This document shows positions 48,613 to 58,241 of a DNA stretch of 64,000 bases, one piece after another (position 1 is the first letter of the stretch; each line of letters begins with the position of its first letter). Origin of the DNA: CAYZJV01 sp049310885 (GTDB taxonomy: Bacteria > Spirochaetota > Spirochaetia > Sphaerochaetales > Sphaerochaetaceae); contig NZ_JBMDYO010000004.1 of assembly GCF_049310885.1 (NCBI RefSeq), positions 62,001-126,000 on the forward strand, given 5' to 3'. The notes under the pieces are model-generated. The model was not told the origin of the DNA, did no database searches, and saw only the letters and a list, made by a program, of their open reading frames with translations. The position numbers and the translations under genes are program-made.

Positions 48613-50415
48613 ATGGCAAAGATATCGGAATCGGTAATAGAAGAGATCAAGAATCGCGTCTCGCTGGTGGAGACTGTTTCACGATACCTCTCCCTTCATC
48701 GTAAAGGTGACAGGTATTGGGGACTGTGTCCATTCCATGATGAGAAGACGCCATCTTTTTCAGTTCTTCCCGATAAAGGATTCTTCCACTGTTTTGGTTG
48801 TGGGAAAAGTGGATCTCTTTTCGATTTTGTCATGGAGATGGAACACCTGAACTTTCCCGAAGCTATCAGGATGCTAGCTGAATCGGCAGGTATCGCATTG
48901 GAGGAGGAGAGTCCTCAGGATCGACAGAAGAGATCGGAAATCGATACCCTACGAGATCTTTATGAGAAGATTGCAGTCAGTTTCCATTATATCCTGATGA
49001 ATACAGATTCGGGTTTACGTGCACGTGAATATCTGACTAAGCGTGGTTTTAAGAGTGATTCCATTGAGAAGTTTAACTTGGGATATGCTCCGAATGATCC
49101 TGACTGGCTTTTCGGATTCCTCCGAAGCAAGGAGTATAGTGAACAAATCCTTTCAAAGTCGGGTCTGTTCGCGAGAAACAATAGGCAGTATCCCCTTTTT
49201 CGAGATCGATTGATGTTTCCGATACGGGATTGGCAGGGAAGGGTAGTGGCCTTCGGGGGAAGGGACCTTTCAGGATCATCACAAGCTAAGTATATCAATA
49301 CTCCAGAAACGATACTATATAAAAAACGGGAAATCGTTTATGGGATGCATGAGAGTATGAAAGAATTGAAGAGTTCAGGTTCCTGCATCCTATGTGAGGG
49401 ATACTTCGATGTCATGGCGATGCATCAAGCAGGTATGGGAACCGCGATGGCACCCCTAGGTACCGCATTCACCGTTGAACAAGGTAAATTGATACGACGG
49501 TTTGCAGAGAAAGCCTACACACTCTTCGATAGTGATCGAGCTGGACAGACTGCAACGAAGAAAGCTTTGGTCACGTGTGAACAACTCGGTTTTGAATCAC
49601 GCGTGATTACTCTTGAAGCAGCAAAAGATCCCGCGGAATTATTGGAAAGCGAAGGGCCGCAAGCTTTGACAAAAGCATGCCAGAACAGTAAAAGCGGGTT
49701 CGATCATCTTGTACATTCGGCGATTACCATGTATGATGGAAAGAAGGCGACTGGTAAATTGCAAATTTTTACTGAGGTAAAACCATATTTGGATGCCATT
49801 GGATCGGAGATAGTAAGACAAACCTATCTACGCGATCTGGCTGGCTATTTGCAATTGGATGAAGAGACTCTCATGCGCGATTACGTGAATCGGAGCGCCA
49901 ATACAACCATACGGAGACGGGAGGAGCAAGAACGAAGTGGAAATGGATTCGATCCTTCGCGAGGAGGATGGAAACGGTCCACGGATTTGTATGCCATGTT
50001 GACATTGATGAACAACCGTCCACTCTTTCCTGCCTATAGGAACCGGTTACGCATTAATGATCTTATTGATGAACAGGCTGTCGAGCTATATACCGTGCTG
50101 GAAGATGCTTCAAGAGAAGGATCTTCGACATCGGATGAGGTTATTCTCCAGATGATAGGGGATGCAAGTCTCAAGAGTATCGTAGCCACAAGCTTCCAGA
50201 CTGAAGAGTTCACCAATCAAGCTGAGCAGATTCTAGATGAATCCGTTAGACGTATCTCACTTCGGTCTTTGGAAAAAGTAAGAAAAAATGTAGAGAATTT
50301 GATTCGACTGGCAGAGAAGGATGGCTCTGTTTCTGTGGAGCTGTCACATTTGCTTCTGGAAAAGAAATCTTTGGATGAAAAGATTGCGAAAATGAGGAAA
50401 CCAGAACATGTCTAG
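48613..50415 (+). CDS. dnaG: DNA primase
   Basis: Makes RNA primers at the replication fork. The 600 aa protein has the CHC2 zinc-binding domain (CPFHDEKTPSF and HCFGCGKSGS, residues ~39-65) and an RNA polymerase-like core with RFPI-like RLMFPIRDWQGRVVAFGGR. The TOPRIM domain has CEGYFDVMAMHQAG near residue 260 and TLFDSDRAGQTATKKA. A C-terminal helicase-binding region follows. GGGAG 4 nt before the ATG marks the start. It overlaps rpoD by 8 nt, the classical macromolecular-synthesis pair without rpsU. Confidence 0.96.
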   Translation: MAKISESVIEEIKNRVSLVETVSRYLSLHRKGDRYWGLCPFHDEKTPSFSVLPDKGFFHCFGCGKSGSLFDFVMEMEHLNFPEAIRMLAESAGIALEEESPQDRQKRSEIDTLRDLYEKIAVSFHYILMNTDSGLRAREYLTKRGFKSDSIEKFNLGYAPNDPDWLFGFLRSKEYSEQILSKSGLFARNNRQYPLFRDRLMFPIRDWQGRVVAFGGRDLSGSSQAKYINTPETILYKKREIVYGMHESMKELKSSGSCILCEGYFDVMAMHQAGMGTAMAPLGTAFTVEQGKLIRRFAEKAYTLFDSDRAGQTATKKALVTCEQLGFESRVITLEAAKDPAELLESEGPQALTKACQNSKSGFDHLVHSAITMYDGKKATGKLQIFTEVKPYLDAIGSEIVRQTYLRDLAGYLQLDEETLMRDYVNRSANTTIRRREEQERSGNGFDPSRGGWKRSTDLYAMLTLMNNRPLFPAYRNRLRINDLIDEQAVELYTVLEDASREGSSTSDEVILQMIGDASLKSIVATSFQTEEFTNQAEQILDESVRRISLRSLEKVRKNVENLIRLAEKDGSVSVELSHLLLEKKSLDEKIAKMRKPEHV

Positions 50416-52543
50416 ATTGGAGAATCAAGAATTTTACCTGGCATTGGTCGCCAAAGGAAAACGTAATGGGCATCTCTCGATTGAAGAGGTCCGTAAAGGT
50501 ATTCCCCAAGAATTGAACGACGATGAACATTATATGGAAGAACTTTTGACTTCACTGGAGAACCTTCATGGAATTCTGGTGAGCGAAGAGGATATGGAGA
50601 AGGATTTGTTGAAGAACATCGAAGAAGAGCAGGCGGTAAAACCGCAAGACGCGATTGATCACGAGGAAGATTTGGATACTGAAGATCCTTTGATTGATGA
50701 CGAGCTTGACGAAGATGAGGATGAAATTGAAGAGGATCTCGAAGATTCCATCATGGATGGGGATCTTGCCGATATCTCTGGATTACCGGCATCCCGTCAT
50801 TCAGTTGACGACATGGACGATGACAAACTGATCGAAGACCATGAAGAGGAACTGGAAGACGAAGAGTCCGATGACGAGGAATTGGAAGAGGACGACGAAG
50901 AAGCCGATATAGAAAAGGAATATGCCAAAGCTGATATGGGATCATTCGATGACATCGGGGGTTATGAAAACCGTCGAAAATCGATTATGGACATTGAAGA
51001 CGACAGTGAGCGCGATTCCAACCGTGATAGTGGATCACGTAGATCGAATGTCCTTGGATCGGATAAAGGTGATTCTTCGGTTGATGATCCCATTCGGCTC
51101 TATCTTCGTGAAATAGGTAGGGAAAACCTGCTGAATGCAGAACAGGAAGTTGAACTCTCGAAGAGAATGGAAGAGGGTGCCGAGATAATCAAAGAGGTCA
51201 TCCTTAAATCTGGTGTTCTCATCTCAAGTTTCAATGACATTCTTGAAGTGGTCAACACCCGATTTGATGAAGAAGAACTTGAGTTTTCTCCTAAGGAATT
51301 GAAGGAGAAGATGAATGACCAAAAACGCTACTCCCAGTTCTATCGCGATACTTTGAAAGATGTCCAAGCTCCATTGAAATCATATATTGAGCTTAAGAAA
51401 AAAACTGTTGCCACTGGTGGGGAAATCCTCAAAGATGAGAATTTCTGTAAAAAACGGGTAACTCTTATGAAAAAACTCTCTAAGGTTGAGCTTCAACCCG
51501 AAGAGATCAGTGGTTTTACCGAAAGATATCTCTCTGCCGAACGGAGTATTTACGATCTTCAGAGAAAGAAAGCACGTATAGAGAACCAGCTTTGTGTCGG
51601 TAGTGTCCGTGAATTGCGACTTATGGGTAGAAGCCTTGCTGTCCCATCTCAGAGGACAGCGGTCGAGAATCGTCTTAACATGACTGCTGACAAGATCAAG
51701 GAATTGATTCGAGATGTCCAACTTACAGAGAAAGAGCTGAAGAACATAGAATACGAATTTGAAGAATCCTGTGAAGATATCATAGCCAACGCAAAAGAGA
51801 TAATGCGGGGGCGTGAAATGATGAAGAGTGCAAAGGATCGATTGATACAGGCTAACTTGCGTCTTGTAGTGAGTATTGCCAAGAAATATACCAATAGAGG
51901 CCTTCACTTCTTCGATCTTGTGCAGGAAGGAAATATCGGTTTGATCAAGGCTGTAGAGAAGTTCGAGTATCGTAAGGGATATAAGTTTTCTACGTATGCG
52001 ACTTGGTGGATACGTCAGGCGATTACCAGATCTATATCAGACCAGGCAAGAACGATTCGTGTTCCGGTACATATGATTGAACAGATCAATAAGGTTGTAA
52101 GGGAATCTCGTATGCTCATGCAAACCTATGGTCGAGAACCTACCGATGAAGAGGTCGCTGAAAAATTGGGCTGGACAGCACAGAAGGTGAAAGCTGTAAA
52201 GAATGTTGCACGAGAACCGATAAGCCTTGAGACACCCGTTGGAGAAGAGGAAGATTCCTTGCTAAGCGATTTTATCGAGGACAAGGATGTTGAAAATCCT
52301 GCAACACAAACAGCTTTTACTCTATTGCAAGAACAATTGCAGGAAGTTCTTGAGACTCTTCCACCCAGAGAACAAGAAGTTCTTAAGATGCGTTTTGGAC
52401 TTGAGGACGGCTACTCATTGACATTGGAAGAGGTAGGATTGTATTTTGAAGTGACGCGTGAACGAATCAGGCAAATTGAGGCCAAAGCATTGCGTCGGCT
52501 CCGACATCCAAAACGGAGCAGAAGATTGAAGGATTTTATTTAG
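50408..52543 (+). CDS. rpoD: Primary sigma factor RpoD (sigma-70) with large acidic insert
   Basis: Housekeeping sigma factor that recognises the TTGACA/TATAAT promoters seen throughout the window. Region 1.1-like helices (residues 1-65) are followed by a very acidic stretch (about 70-180, dozens of Asp/Glu such as DDELDEDEDEIEED). Region 1.2 is near 226 (DDPIRLYLREIG). A non-conserved region follows, and then region 2 with LVQEGNIGLIKAVEKFEYRK and FSTYATWWIRQAI near 505-540. Region 3 and region 4 end with the helix-turn-helix VTRERIRQIEAKALRRLRHP (~683-702). The start overlaps the dnaG stop by 8 nt, with GAGG upstream. The 711 aa length is above the usual ~610 because of the acidic part. Confidence 0.96.
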   Translation: MSRLENQEFYLALVAKGKRNGHLSIEEVRKGIPQELNDDEHYMEELLTSLENLHGILVSEEDMEKDLLKNIEEEQAVKPQDAIDHEEDLDTEDPLIDDELDEDEDEIEEDLEDSIMDGDLADISGLPASRHSVDDMDDDKLIEDHEEELEDEESDDEELEEDDEEADIEKEYAKADMGSFDDIGGYENRRKSIMDIEDDSERDSNRDSGSRRSNVLGSDKGDSSVDDPIRLYLREIGRENLLNAEQEVELSKRMEEGAEIIKEVILKSGVLISSFNDILEVVNTRFDEEELEFSPKELKEKMNDQKRYSQFYRDTLKDVQAPLKSYIELKKKTVATGGEILKDENFCKKRVTLMKKLSKVELQPEEISGFTERYLSAERSIYDLQRKKARIENQLCVGSVRELRLMGRSLAVPSQRTAVENRLNMTADKIKELIRDVQLTEKELKNIEYEFEESCEDIIANAKEIMRGREMMKSAKDRLIQANLRLVVSIAKKYTNRGLHFFDLVQEGNIGLIKAVEKFEYRKGYKFSTYATWWIRQAITRSISDQARTIRVPVHMIEQINKVVRESRMLMQTYGREPTDEEVAEKLGWTAQKVKAVKNVAREPISLETPVGEEEDSLLSDFIEDKDVENPATQTAFTLLQEQLQEVLETLPPREQEVLKMRFGLEDGYSLTLEEVGLYFEVTRERIRQIEAKALRRLRHPKRSRRLKDFI

Positions 52544-52567
52544 GACCAATAAGGCAGGAGAAGTTAT

Positions 52568-53374
52568 ATGCAGGAAGTGTTTGATAAGCTTCGCGACCTT
52601 CAGGGCGTACTCGCCAAGAAATTCGCCGTGCTTGAAGAGATCAAGGAAATACCCCGGACGCTAGAGACGAAGGAAGAATTGCTCAATCGTGGTAAGAAGA
52701 CTTACATAGAGAAGCATGAACGCCTCGAGAAGACGGCTGAAGAACTCAAGTCTCTCCGATTTTCACTTGATGAGGCTGAGAAGGCACGGGAAAATTCGGA
52801 AAAACAGATGGAGCTGATTTCTACCCAACGCGAATTCGAGGCATTGGAGAAAGAGATCAAGGATGCTTCCATACGAGAGCAGTCCCTGAGGAAAAGCTTA
52901 CTTGCGAAGGAAAAATATTTTTCTGAACTGCAGGAGCAGCTTGAAGAACACGAGCAACTCATGGAGATCCAAGAAGAAGAGGTAAAGACCGAGACCGAGA
53001 AGAAGGATTCTCTGCTTTCTCAAAAAGATCAGGAATTGAATGATCTGAAGAAACAGGAAGATTCCCTTACTCCTGGTATCGATGAATCTATCCTATTCAA
53101 GTTTGAACGGATTATTAAAAATAAAGCAGGTGTCGGAATCGTTCCAATCCATGGCATGGTATGTCAAGGTTGCCATATGACTCTTCCTATCCAATTCGTA
53201 AACGAAGTAAGGAAGGGTGATGATTTTAGATTCTGTCCATATTGCAGCCGCGTCCTCTATTGGGAAGATACCGAAGTATTTGATCAAAATGATCAGCCAC
53301 TTGATGATTCTGAGATCGAAGAGGCAGGATTGGCTGACTTTGTAGATACGGATGAATTTGAAGATTTGCTTTAG
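52568..53374 (+). CDS. C4-type zinc ribbon protein with long coiled coil
   Basis: A 268 aa member of the zf-RING_7/C4-type zinc ribbon family (CT398/FlgZ-like proteins), widespread and poorly understood. Residues ~1-165 form an antiparallel coiled coil rich in Glu, Lys and Leu. Then VPIHGMVCQGCHMTLP and FRFCPYCSRVLYW give the zinc ribbon, and an acidic tail (DTDEFEDLL) ends the protein. Some relatives bind sigma-54 or flagellar proteins, but no such link is visible here. It follows rpoD after 24 nt with GCAGGAG as ribosome binding site. RNase P RNA starts 12 nt after its stop. Confidence 0.85.
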   Translation: MQEVFDKLRDLQGVLAKKFAVLEEIKEIPRTLETKEELLNRGKKTYIEKHERLEKTAEELKSLRFSLDEAEKARENSEKQMELISTQREFEALEKEIKDASIREQSLRKSLLAKEKYFSELQEQLEEHEQLMEIQEEEVKTETEKKDSLLSQKDQELNDLKKQEDSLTPGIDESILFKFERIIKNKAGVGIVPIHGMVCQGCHMTLPIQFVNEVRKGDDFRFCPYCSRVLYWEDTEVFDQNDQPLDDSEIEEAGLADFVDTDEFEDLL

Positions 53375-53386
53375 TTTGTGATTTTT

Positions 53387-53722
53387 TGGTGGTTCATGCG
53401 GTCGCCGATACAAGTTTGACTTGTGTGGGAGGAAAGTCCGGGCTCCATAGAACATGATGCCGGGTAACACCCGGGAGCCGTAAGGCTATAGAGAGTGCCA
53501 CAGAAAATATACCGCCTGGAAACAGGTAAGGGTGAAATGGTGGGGTAAGAGCCCACCGCGTCATTGGTAACAATGATGGCATGGTAAACCTCATCAGGAG
53601 CAAGACCAAGCAGCAGGTGGGTTGTTCGTCCATAAGCCTGCGGGTAGGTCGCTTGAGTATATCGGTAACGATATACCTAGATAGATGGCCGCACGAGACA
53701 GAACCCGGCTTATGAACCACCA
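53387..53722 (+). ncRNA. rnpB: RNase P RNA (class A)
   Basis: The catalytic RNA that matures tRNA 5' ends. Conserved blocks are in order: GAGGAAAGTCCGGGCTCC near 53430, AGAGAGTGCCACAGAAA near 53491, GGGTGAAATGGTGGGGTAAG near 53531 with AGCCCACCGC, GGTAAACC near 53583, and the 3' ACAGAACCCGGCTTA near 53698. The ends pair to form P1, TGGTGGTTCAT (53387-53397) with ATGAACCACCA (53712-53722), directly followed by AATTTTTTT, so P1 plus the T run probably acts as terminator. Total length is about 336 nt. The open frames on either strand here are chance. Confidence 0.96.
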
Positions 53723-53741
53723 ATTTTTTTAGTATAGTGAA

Positions 53742-53765
53742 AGAGCGCTCTAATAAGGGCGCTCT
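53742..53765 (+). other. Hairpin in the leader of the radical SAM gene
   Basis: AGAGCGC (53742-53748) pairs with GCGCTCT (53759-53765) around a 10 nt loop. TATAGT at 53733-53738 could be a -10 box just upstream. No T run follows the stem; the ribosome binding site GGAG is at 53776-53779. Confidence 0.45.
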
Positions 53766-53785
53766 CTTGCTACCTGGAGTTGAAG

Positions 53786-56269
53786 ATGGATAGGATTGAT
53801 ATCACTAAACAGTTTGGAAACAAACTTCTTACTATAGAGAACCCTGCACGGTACATAGGTGGAGAATTTTCTTTTGGGGAATCTACACCTGTGGAAGATG
53901 CATCATTTCATGTTGGAATTTGTTTTCCCGATTTATATGAAATCGGAATGTCGAATAACGCGGTAAGGATCTTATATGATCTCGTATCCAACATACCGTT
54001 ACCTATCTCATGTGATCGGGTTTTTTCAGTTGCTCCTGATTATGAAAAATTATTGCGACAACATGGGATACCATTACATACATTGCAATATGGTATACCA
54101 CTGAAGGATCTCGATCTTCTCGGTGTCTCCATAGGCTATGAACTGGCTGCAACAAATATTCTTCAAGTCTTGGATCTAGGTGGAATTCCAATACATGCAG
54201 AAGATAGAGAGAACGATCATCCTATTGTGATTGCAGGAGGACCTGCAGTAACTAATCCATTGCCGTTCGCTCCATTCTTCGATTTCGTATTTATTGGAGA
54301 GGCTGAATCTGGCCTTGCAGATGTGGTGCAAACCATGAACAGTGCAAAAGAGAATCATCTGGATCGGAATGAGACTATTGAGGAATTGAAGAAATATTCA
54401 TTCCTTTGGTATCCAGGCAAAAAATTAGCTAAAAGAGCTATAGATGACGATTTTGCCGATGGTAATCATAATACGTTTTCACATTATGTCATGCCACACT
54501 TCAAAGTTACTCAGGATAATGGAGTGGTTGAAATAATGCGAGGGTGTCCCAACGGTTGTCGTTTTTGCCATGCAGGACAGTATTATAAGCCCTATAGACA
54601 AAAATCTGTGGAAGCGATTCGAAATCAGGTATCCCAGCATGTCCATGAATTTGGGTATCGGACTGTAACCCTAAGTTCTCTCTCCAGTGGAGATCATCCA
54701 AATATCGCAACGGTAATTGAGACTCTGAATAAGGAATTCTCTCCGCAACATGTCTCTTTTTCACTGCCATCCCTTAAAGTAAGTTCCTTCTCATTAGGAA
54801 TTCTTGAACAGCTTTCTGAAGTGAGAAAAAGTGGTCTTACTTTTGCGATCGAGACTCCTTTGACAAAATGGCAACAAGCCGTAAACAAAGAAGTTCCCGT
54901 TGAACAAGTCATCTCAATCATCCAGGAAGCAAAAAGCAGAGGATGGAGACTTGCAAAATTTTATTTTATGGTCGGTCTTCCATTTATAGAGCCTGAAGAA
55001 GAAAAAGATGCAATCATCGACTTTCTTAGACAGGTTTGGACGGCTACAAAAATTGGTTTAAATATCAACATAGGGACCTTTATCCCAAAACCACATACTC
55101 CTTTTCAGTGGGCACCTCAAATGACTCCTGGATTCTCGAAAGAACATCTAACACAGATTAAACGGGGTATACAACAAGAAATTAGAGGCGCAAAAGTCTC
55201 CTACCATGAACCTTGGGTATCTTATATTGAAGGAATCATAAGTAGAGGTGATGAGACTGTGGCACCCTTGATCGAATTGGCTTACAGGAAGGGGTGTCGT
55301 CTCGATGCATGGAACGAACATTTAGATATTCAACTCTGGCAAGAAGCTATCTCAACTATGGGAAAGCCTGTCGATAGTTGGATTTTTGCAGAGCATGATC
55401 CATACGAACAGTTGCCCTGGGATTCGGTTTCCTTGGGCGTTTCGAAAATGTACTTGAGAAATGAGTGGGAACTCGCTAAACAGGCTATCCTTACAAATCG
55501 ATGCCTTTCCGAGTGTCTTATGCCCTGTGGCGTCTGTGGTAAAGTACACCAGGTCGTTGATGATGCGCAAATATCTCACGAGGAAGTTTTCATACCTACA
55601 CAGACATCACAAAAGATCATAGAAGCGCAAGAAATTAAGCCTTCAAGACCTGTACTTTTCTTTTATAGGAAAGAGGGCAGGGCAGCTTTTATCTCCCATA
55701 TCCATGTAATGAGACTGTTCGAACAAGCTTTTCAACGCGCCCAAATACCGGTTACTTTTACCCAAGGATATAACCCGAAACCAAAGATGGAGTTTGTTAA
55801 TCCTCTTTCAACTGGCGTGACTGGTGGAGCTGAGGTTGTATTGGTCGATATCCATGGTGGTGATTTTTTGAATCGCGAAGATACACTAAAAATTTTGAAT
55901 GCATCAATCTCTGAAGGATTTGTATTCACCGATATGAAAGCTTTCGAAACTGATCGTAGAGTAACGCTAAGTAAACATATGGGTGGTAGCATATACACGA
56001 TATCGCATATGGAAGATGCAGAATTAAAAAAGAAAATGGATCAGTGGGTACACTGTTGTGGCGTTGGTGTTTCTGTCGCTAAACTTACCATTGGGGGAGA
56101 TTCTACCTATACAGCAATCATTAATGGGGAGAAGAATCCGATCAAGACATTATTTGGAAAGGATGTAGACAAATTCGCGGTGCTCTCCTCAATGAAGATA
56201 CACCGCGATATGATTTTCCTCGGTTCCTATACTGACGGACCGAATGATTTTACTACGCTGTCGGTTTAA
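53786..56269 (+). CDS. Radical SAM protein, TIGR03960 family fused to a TIGR03936 (DUF2344) domain
   Basis: An 827 aa protein whose exact reaction is unknown. The N-terminal part (about 1-235) resembles a B12-binding-like domain (GVSIGYELAATNILQVLDLGGI). The radical SAM core follows with CPNGCRFCHAG (CxxxCxxC) near residue 253. SLPSLKVSSFS and FYFMVGLPFIEPEE fit the family. A Cys-rich stretch CLSECLMPCGVCGK lies near 575. The last ~200 residues (FFYRKEGRAAFISHIHVMR, YNPKPKMEFVNPLSTGV) are the TIGR03936 domain, often a separate gene in firmicutes. ATG 53786 with GGAG upstream is taken over TTG 53780. Its end overlaps the convergent ATPase gene by 17 nt. Confidence 0.88.
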   Translation: MDRIDITKQFGNKLLTIENPARYIGGEFSFGESTPVEDASFHVGICFPDLYEIGMSNNAVRILYDLVSNIPLPISCDRVFSVAPDYEKLLRQHGIPLHTLQYGIPLKDLDLLGVSIGYELAATNILQVLDLGGIPIHAEDRENDHPIVIAGGPAVTNPLPFAPFFDFVFIGEAESGLADVVQTMNSAKENHLDRNETIEELKKYSFLWYPGKKLAKRAIDDDFADGNHNTFSHYVMPHFKVTQDNGVVEIMRGCPNGCRFCHAGQYYKPYRQKSVEAIRNQVSQHVHEFGYRTVTLSSLSSGDHPNIATVIETLNKEFSPQHVSFSLPSLKVSSFSLGILEQLSEVRKSGLTFAIETPLTKWQQAVNKEVPVEQVISIIQEAKSRGWRLAKFYFMVGLPFIEPEEEKDAIIDFLRQVWTATKIGLNINIGTFIPKPHTPFQWAPQMTPGFSKEHLTQIKRGIQQEIRGAKVSYHEPWVSYIEGIISRGDETVAPLIELAYRKGCRLDAWNEHLDIQLWQEAISTMGKPVDSWIFAEHDPYEQLPWDSVSLGVSKMYLRNEWELAKQAILTNRCLSECLMPCGVCGKVHQVVDDAQISHEEVFIPTQTSQKIIEAQEIKPSRPVLFFYRKEGRAAFISHIHVMRLFEQAFQRAQIPVTFTQGYNPKPKMEFVNPLSTGVTGGAEVVLVDIHGGDFLNREDTLKILNASISEGFVFTDMKAFETDRRVTLSKHMGGSIYTISHMEDAELKKKMDQWVHCCGVGVSVAKLTIGGDSTYTAIINGEKNPIKTLFGKDVDKFAVLSSMKIHRDMIFLGSYTDGPNDFTTLSV

Positions 56270-58241
56270 TATGACAGTAGTAGTAGTGTGTATCGGATAG
56301 TCGGACCATCGGTGGATACTCTTTAACACAGATTTCCCCAACTTGCTTATGACAACGACCGGCGAAAGGACATCCTTTGGGTTTTTTTGCCGGATCAGGT
56401 AATTGTCCTAACAGTTCTATAGGATCCTTCTGCTTTGTAGGATCTACCTCTGGCATAGCTGAGAGCAAAGCTTCTGTATATGGGTGGAACGGAGGGTTCA
56501 TGACCTCGTCACGCATACCATACTCTGCTATCTTTCCTGCGTACATGACCATGATATAGTCACTGAGGTAATTGATGACATTCAAGTCATGGGAAATGAA
56601 CATATACGCAGCATGTGTTTCAACTTGAAGGTCATTTAAAAGATTTAATACCGAAGCTTGAACAGAAACATCCAAAGCACTCGTAGGTTCATCACAGACA
56701 ATCAGATTTGGAGAAATCGAGAGAGCTCTAGCTATAGCAATTCTTTGTTGTTCTCCTCCACTTAGTTCCCGAGGCTTCTTTTCCAGATATTCCTCACCAA
56801 GGTCTACCTTACTGAGGATTTGTTTGATTTTCTCTCTTCTCTCGGCGGGATCATTCATGTTGGCGAGTTTTTTCATCGTCCTTCCGATGATCTGTTCAAC
56901 AGTATGTGAAGGATTCAGACTTCGACCTGGGTTCTGGAATATGAGCTGAATATTTTTCAAGGTCTCTTTATTACGCTTATTCCATGCAATGGAAATATCT
57001 GTATCCTCAAATAGAATCCGACCTTTGGTAGGTTTGTATAATCCTGAGACCATATGTCCAGTTGTTGATTTACCACAACCCGATTCACCTACAATGCCGA
57101 TTACAGAACGGGGATGAACAGCAAAATCAACACCATTGACTGCATACACTTTTCTTCTTGTCCCATATACCTTGTGAAGATTCTCAATCTTTAACAATTC
57201 AGAATTTGGGTCGTAATCAACCTCTGGTCTCGGTTTTGGTACAAGCTTTTCCTTCATCTTGTCGGGTATATCGGTGGCATAAGCACGGTCACAGGCAGCA
57301 AAATGTCTATCCCCGATTTTTCGCATACCATATTTACTCTCACAGGTATCGTTTCTTTTGTCACATCGGTCTACAAAAGGACACCCACCTTCATTTGCGC
57401 CTCTACGGCTAACATAGCCAGGAATTGTATTGAGTTTTGTCTTCTCCTTGACCACGCCGCCGCGAGGCATACAGTTGATTAGAGCCCTGGTATACGGATG
57501 GGTAGGGTTGTCGAATATTTCATTCTTTGGTCCTCGCTCGACAATTTCTCCGCTATACATCACAACAACCTGTTCTGCGACTTTGTTGATAACACCCATA
57601 TCATGGGAGATATACATCAAGGACATATTGAGCTTATCTTTCAACTCTTTGATGGAATCAAGAATTACTGCTTCTGTGGTGACATCCAAAGCTGTCGTGG
57701 GTTCATCCAATATCAGCAAGTCTGGTCTGCACAGAAGAGACATGGCGATACAGATACGTTGTTGGATACCCCCACTTACCTGATGTGGATATCTTCTTGC
57801 AATACCTTTTGGATCACCGAGATTCATCAATTGCAATGCTTCTATTGTTGCTTCACGGGCTTTTTTCTTGGAGAGTCCCTGGTGATGCATTCCCACTTCA
57901 TCCAATTGGAATCCAATCGTAAGGGCAGGATTCAATGAAGAGTAGGGGTTTTGGAATACCATGGCAATTCTATCGCCTCGGTATTTTTCCATTTGTTTCT
58001 CAGTTTTTTCAAGGAGGTTTTCCCCCTTATACCGGATTGCTCCATCGACTTCCGCATTGCTTGCTAAATACCGCATTACGGAAAAAGAGAGGGTACTCTT
58101 TCCACAGCCCGATTCACCAATAATCCCTATAGACTCATTAGTTCCAAGAGTCAACGATACATTGTTGACAGCTGAGAATAGTCCATCGAACGTTTTGAAC
58201 CGTACATGTAAATTTTCGATTTCCAATATATTATCGTTCAT
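56253..58241 (-). CDS. Fused double ATPase of a peptide-type ABC transporter (OppD-OppF/DppD-DppF fusion)
   Basis: A 662 aa fusion of two PepT-family ABC ATPases. The first half has Walker A GESGCGKST near residue 40, signature VSGGIQQRICIAMSL and Walker B LLILDEPTTALD. The second has GESGCGKST near 385, LSGGEQQRIAIARAL and LIVCDEPTSALD. Each half ends in an oligopeptide/dipeptide C-terminal (oligo_HPY) segment with a four-Cys pattern (CPFVDRCDKRNDTC; CPFAGRCHKQVGEIC), which may hold an iron-sulfur cluster or zinc. It powers the adjacent permeases. It overlaps the upstream permease by 11 nt. Confidence 0.9.
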   Translation of the reverse strand: MNDNILEIENLHVRFKTFDGLFSAVNNVSLTLGTNESIGIIGESGCGKSTLSFSVMRYLASNAEVDGAIRYKGENLLEKTEKQMEKYRGDRIAMVFQNPYSSLNPALTIGFQLDEVGMHHQGLSKKKAREATIEALQLMNLGDPKGIARRYPHQVSGGIQQRICIAMSLLCRPDLLILDEPTTALDVTTEAVILDSIKELKDKLNMSLMYISHDMGVINKVAEQVVVMYSGEIVERGPKNEIFDNPTHPYTRALINCMPRGGVVKEKTKLNTIPGYVSRRGANEGGCPFVDRCDKRNDTCESKYGMRKIGDRHFAACDRAYATDIPDKMKEKLVPKPRPEVDYDPNSELLKIENLHKVYGTRRKVYAVNGVDFAVHPRSVIGIVGESGCGKSTTGHMVSGLYKPTKGRILFEDTDISIAWNKRNKETLKNIQLIFQNPGRSLNPSHTVEQIIGRTMKKLANMNDPAERREKIKQILSKVDLGEEYLEKKPRELSGGEQQRIAIARALSISPNLIVCDEPTSALDVSVQASVLNLLNDLQVETHAAYMFISHDLNVINYLSDYIMVMYAGKIAEYGMRDEVMNPPFHPYTEALLSAMPEVDPTKQKDPIELLGQLPDPAKKPKGCPFAGRCHKQVGEICVKEYPPMVRLSDTHYYYCHIKPTA

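Noticed and set aside
53394..53723. Minus-strand open frame across the RNase P RNA
   Set aside because: The region folds as class A RNase P RNA with all conserved blocks; the frame is a by-product.
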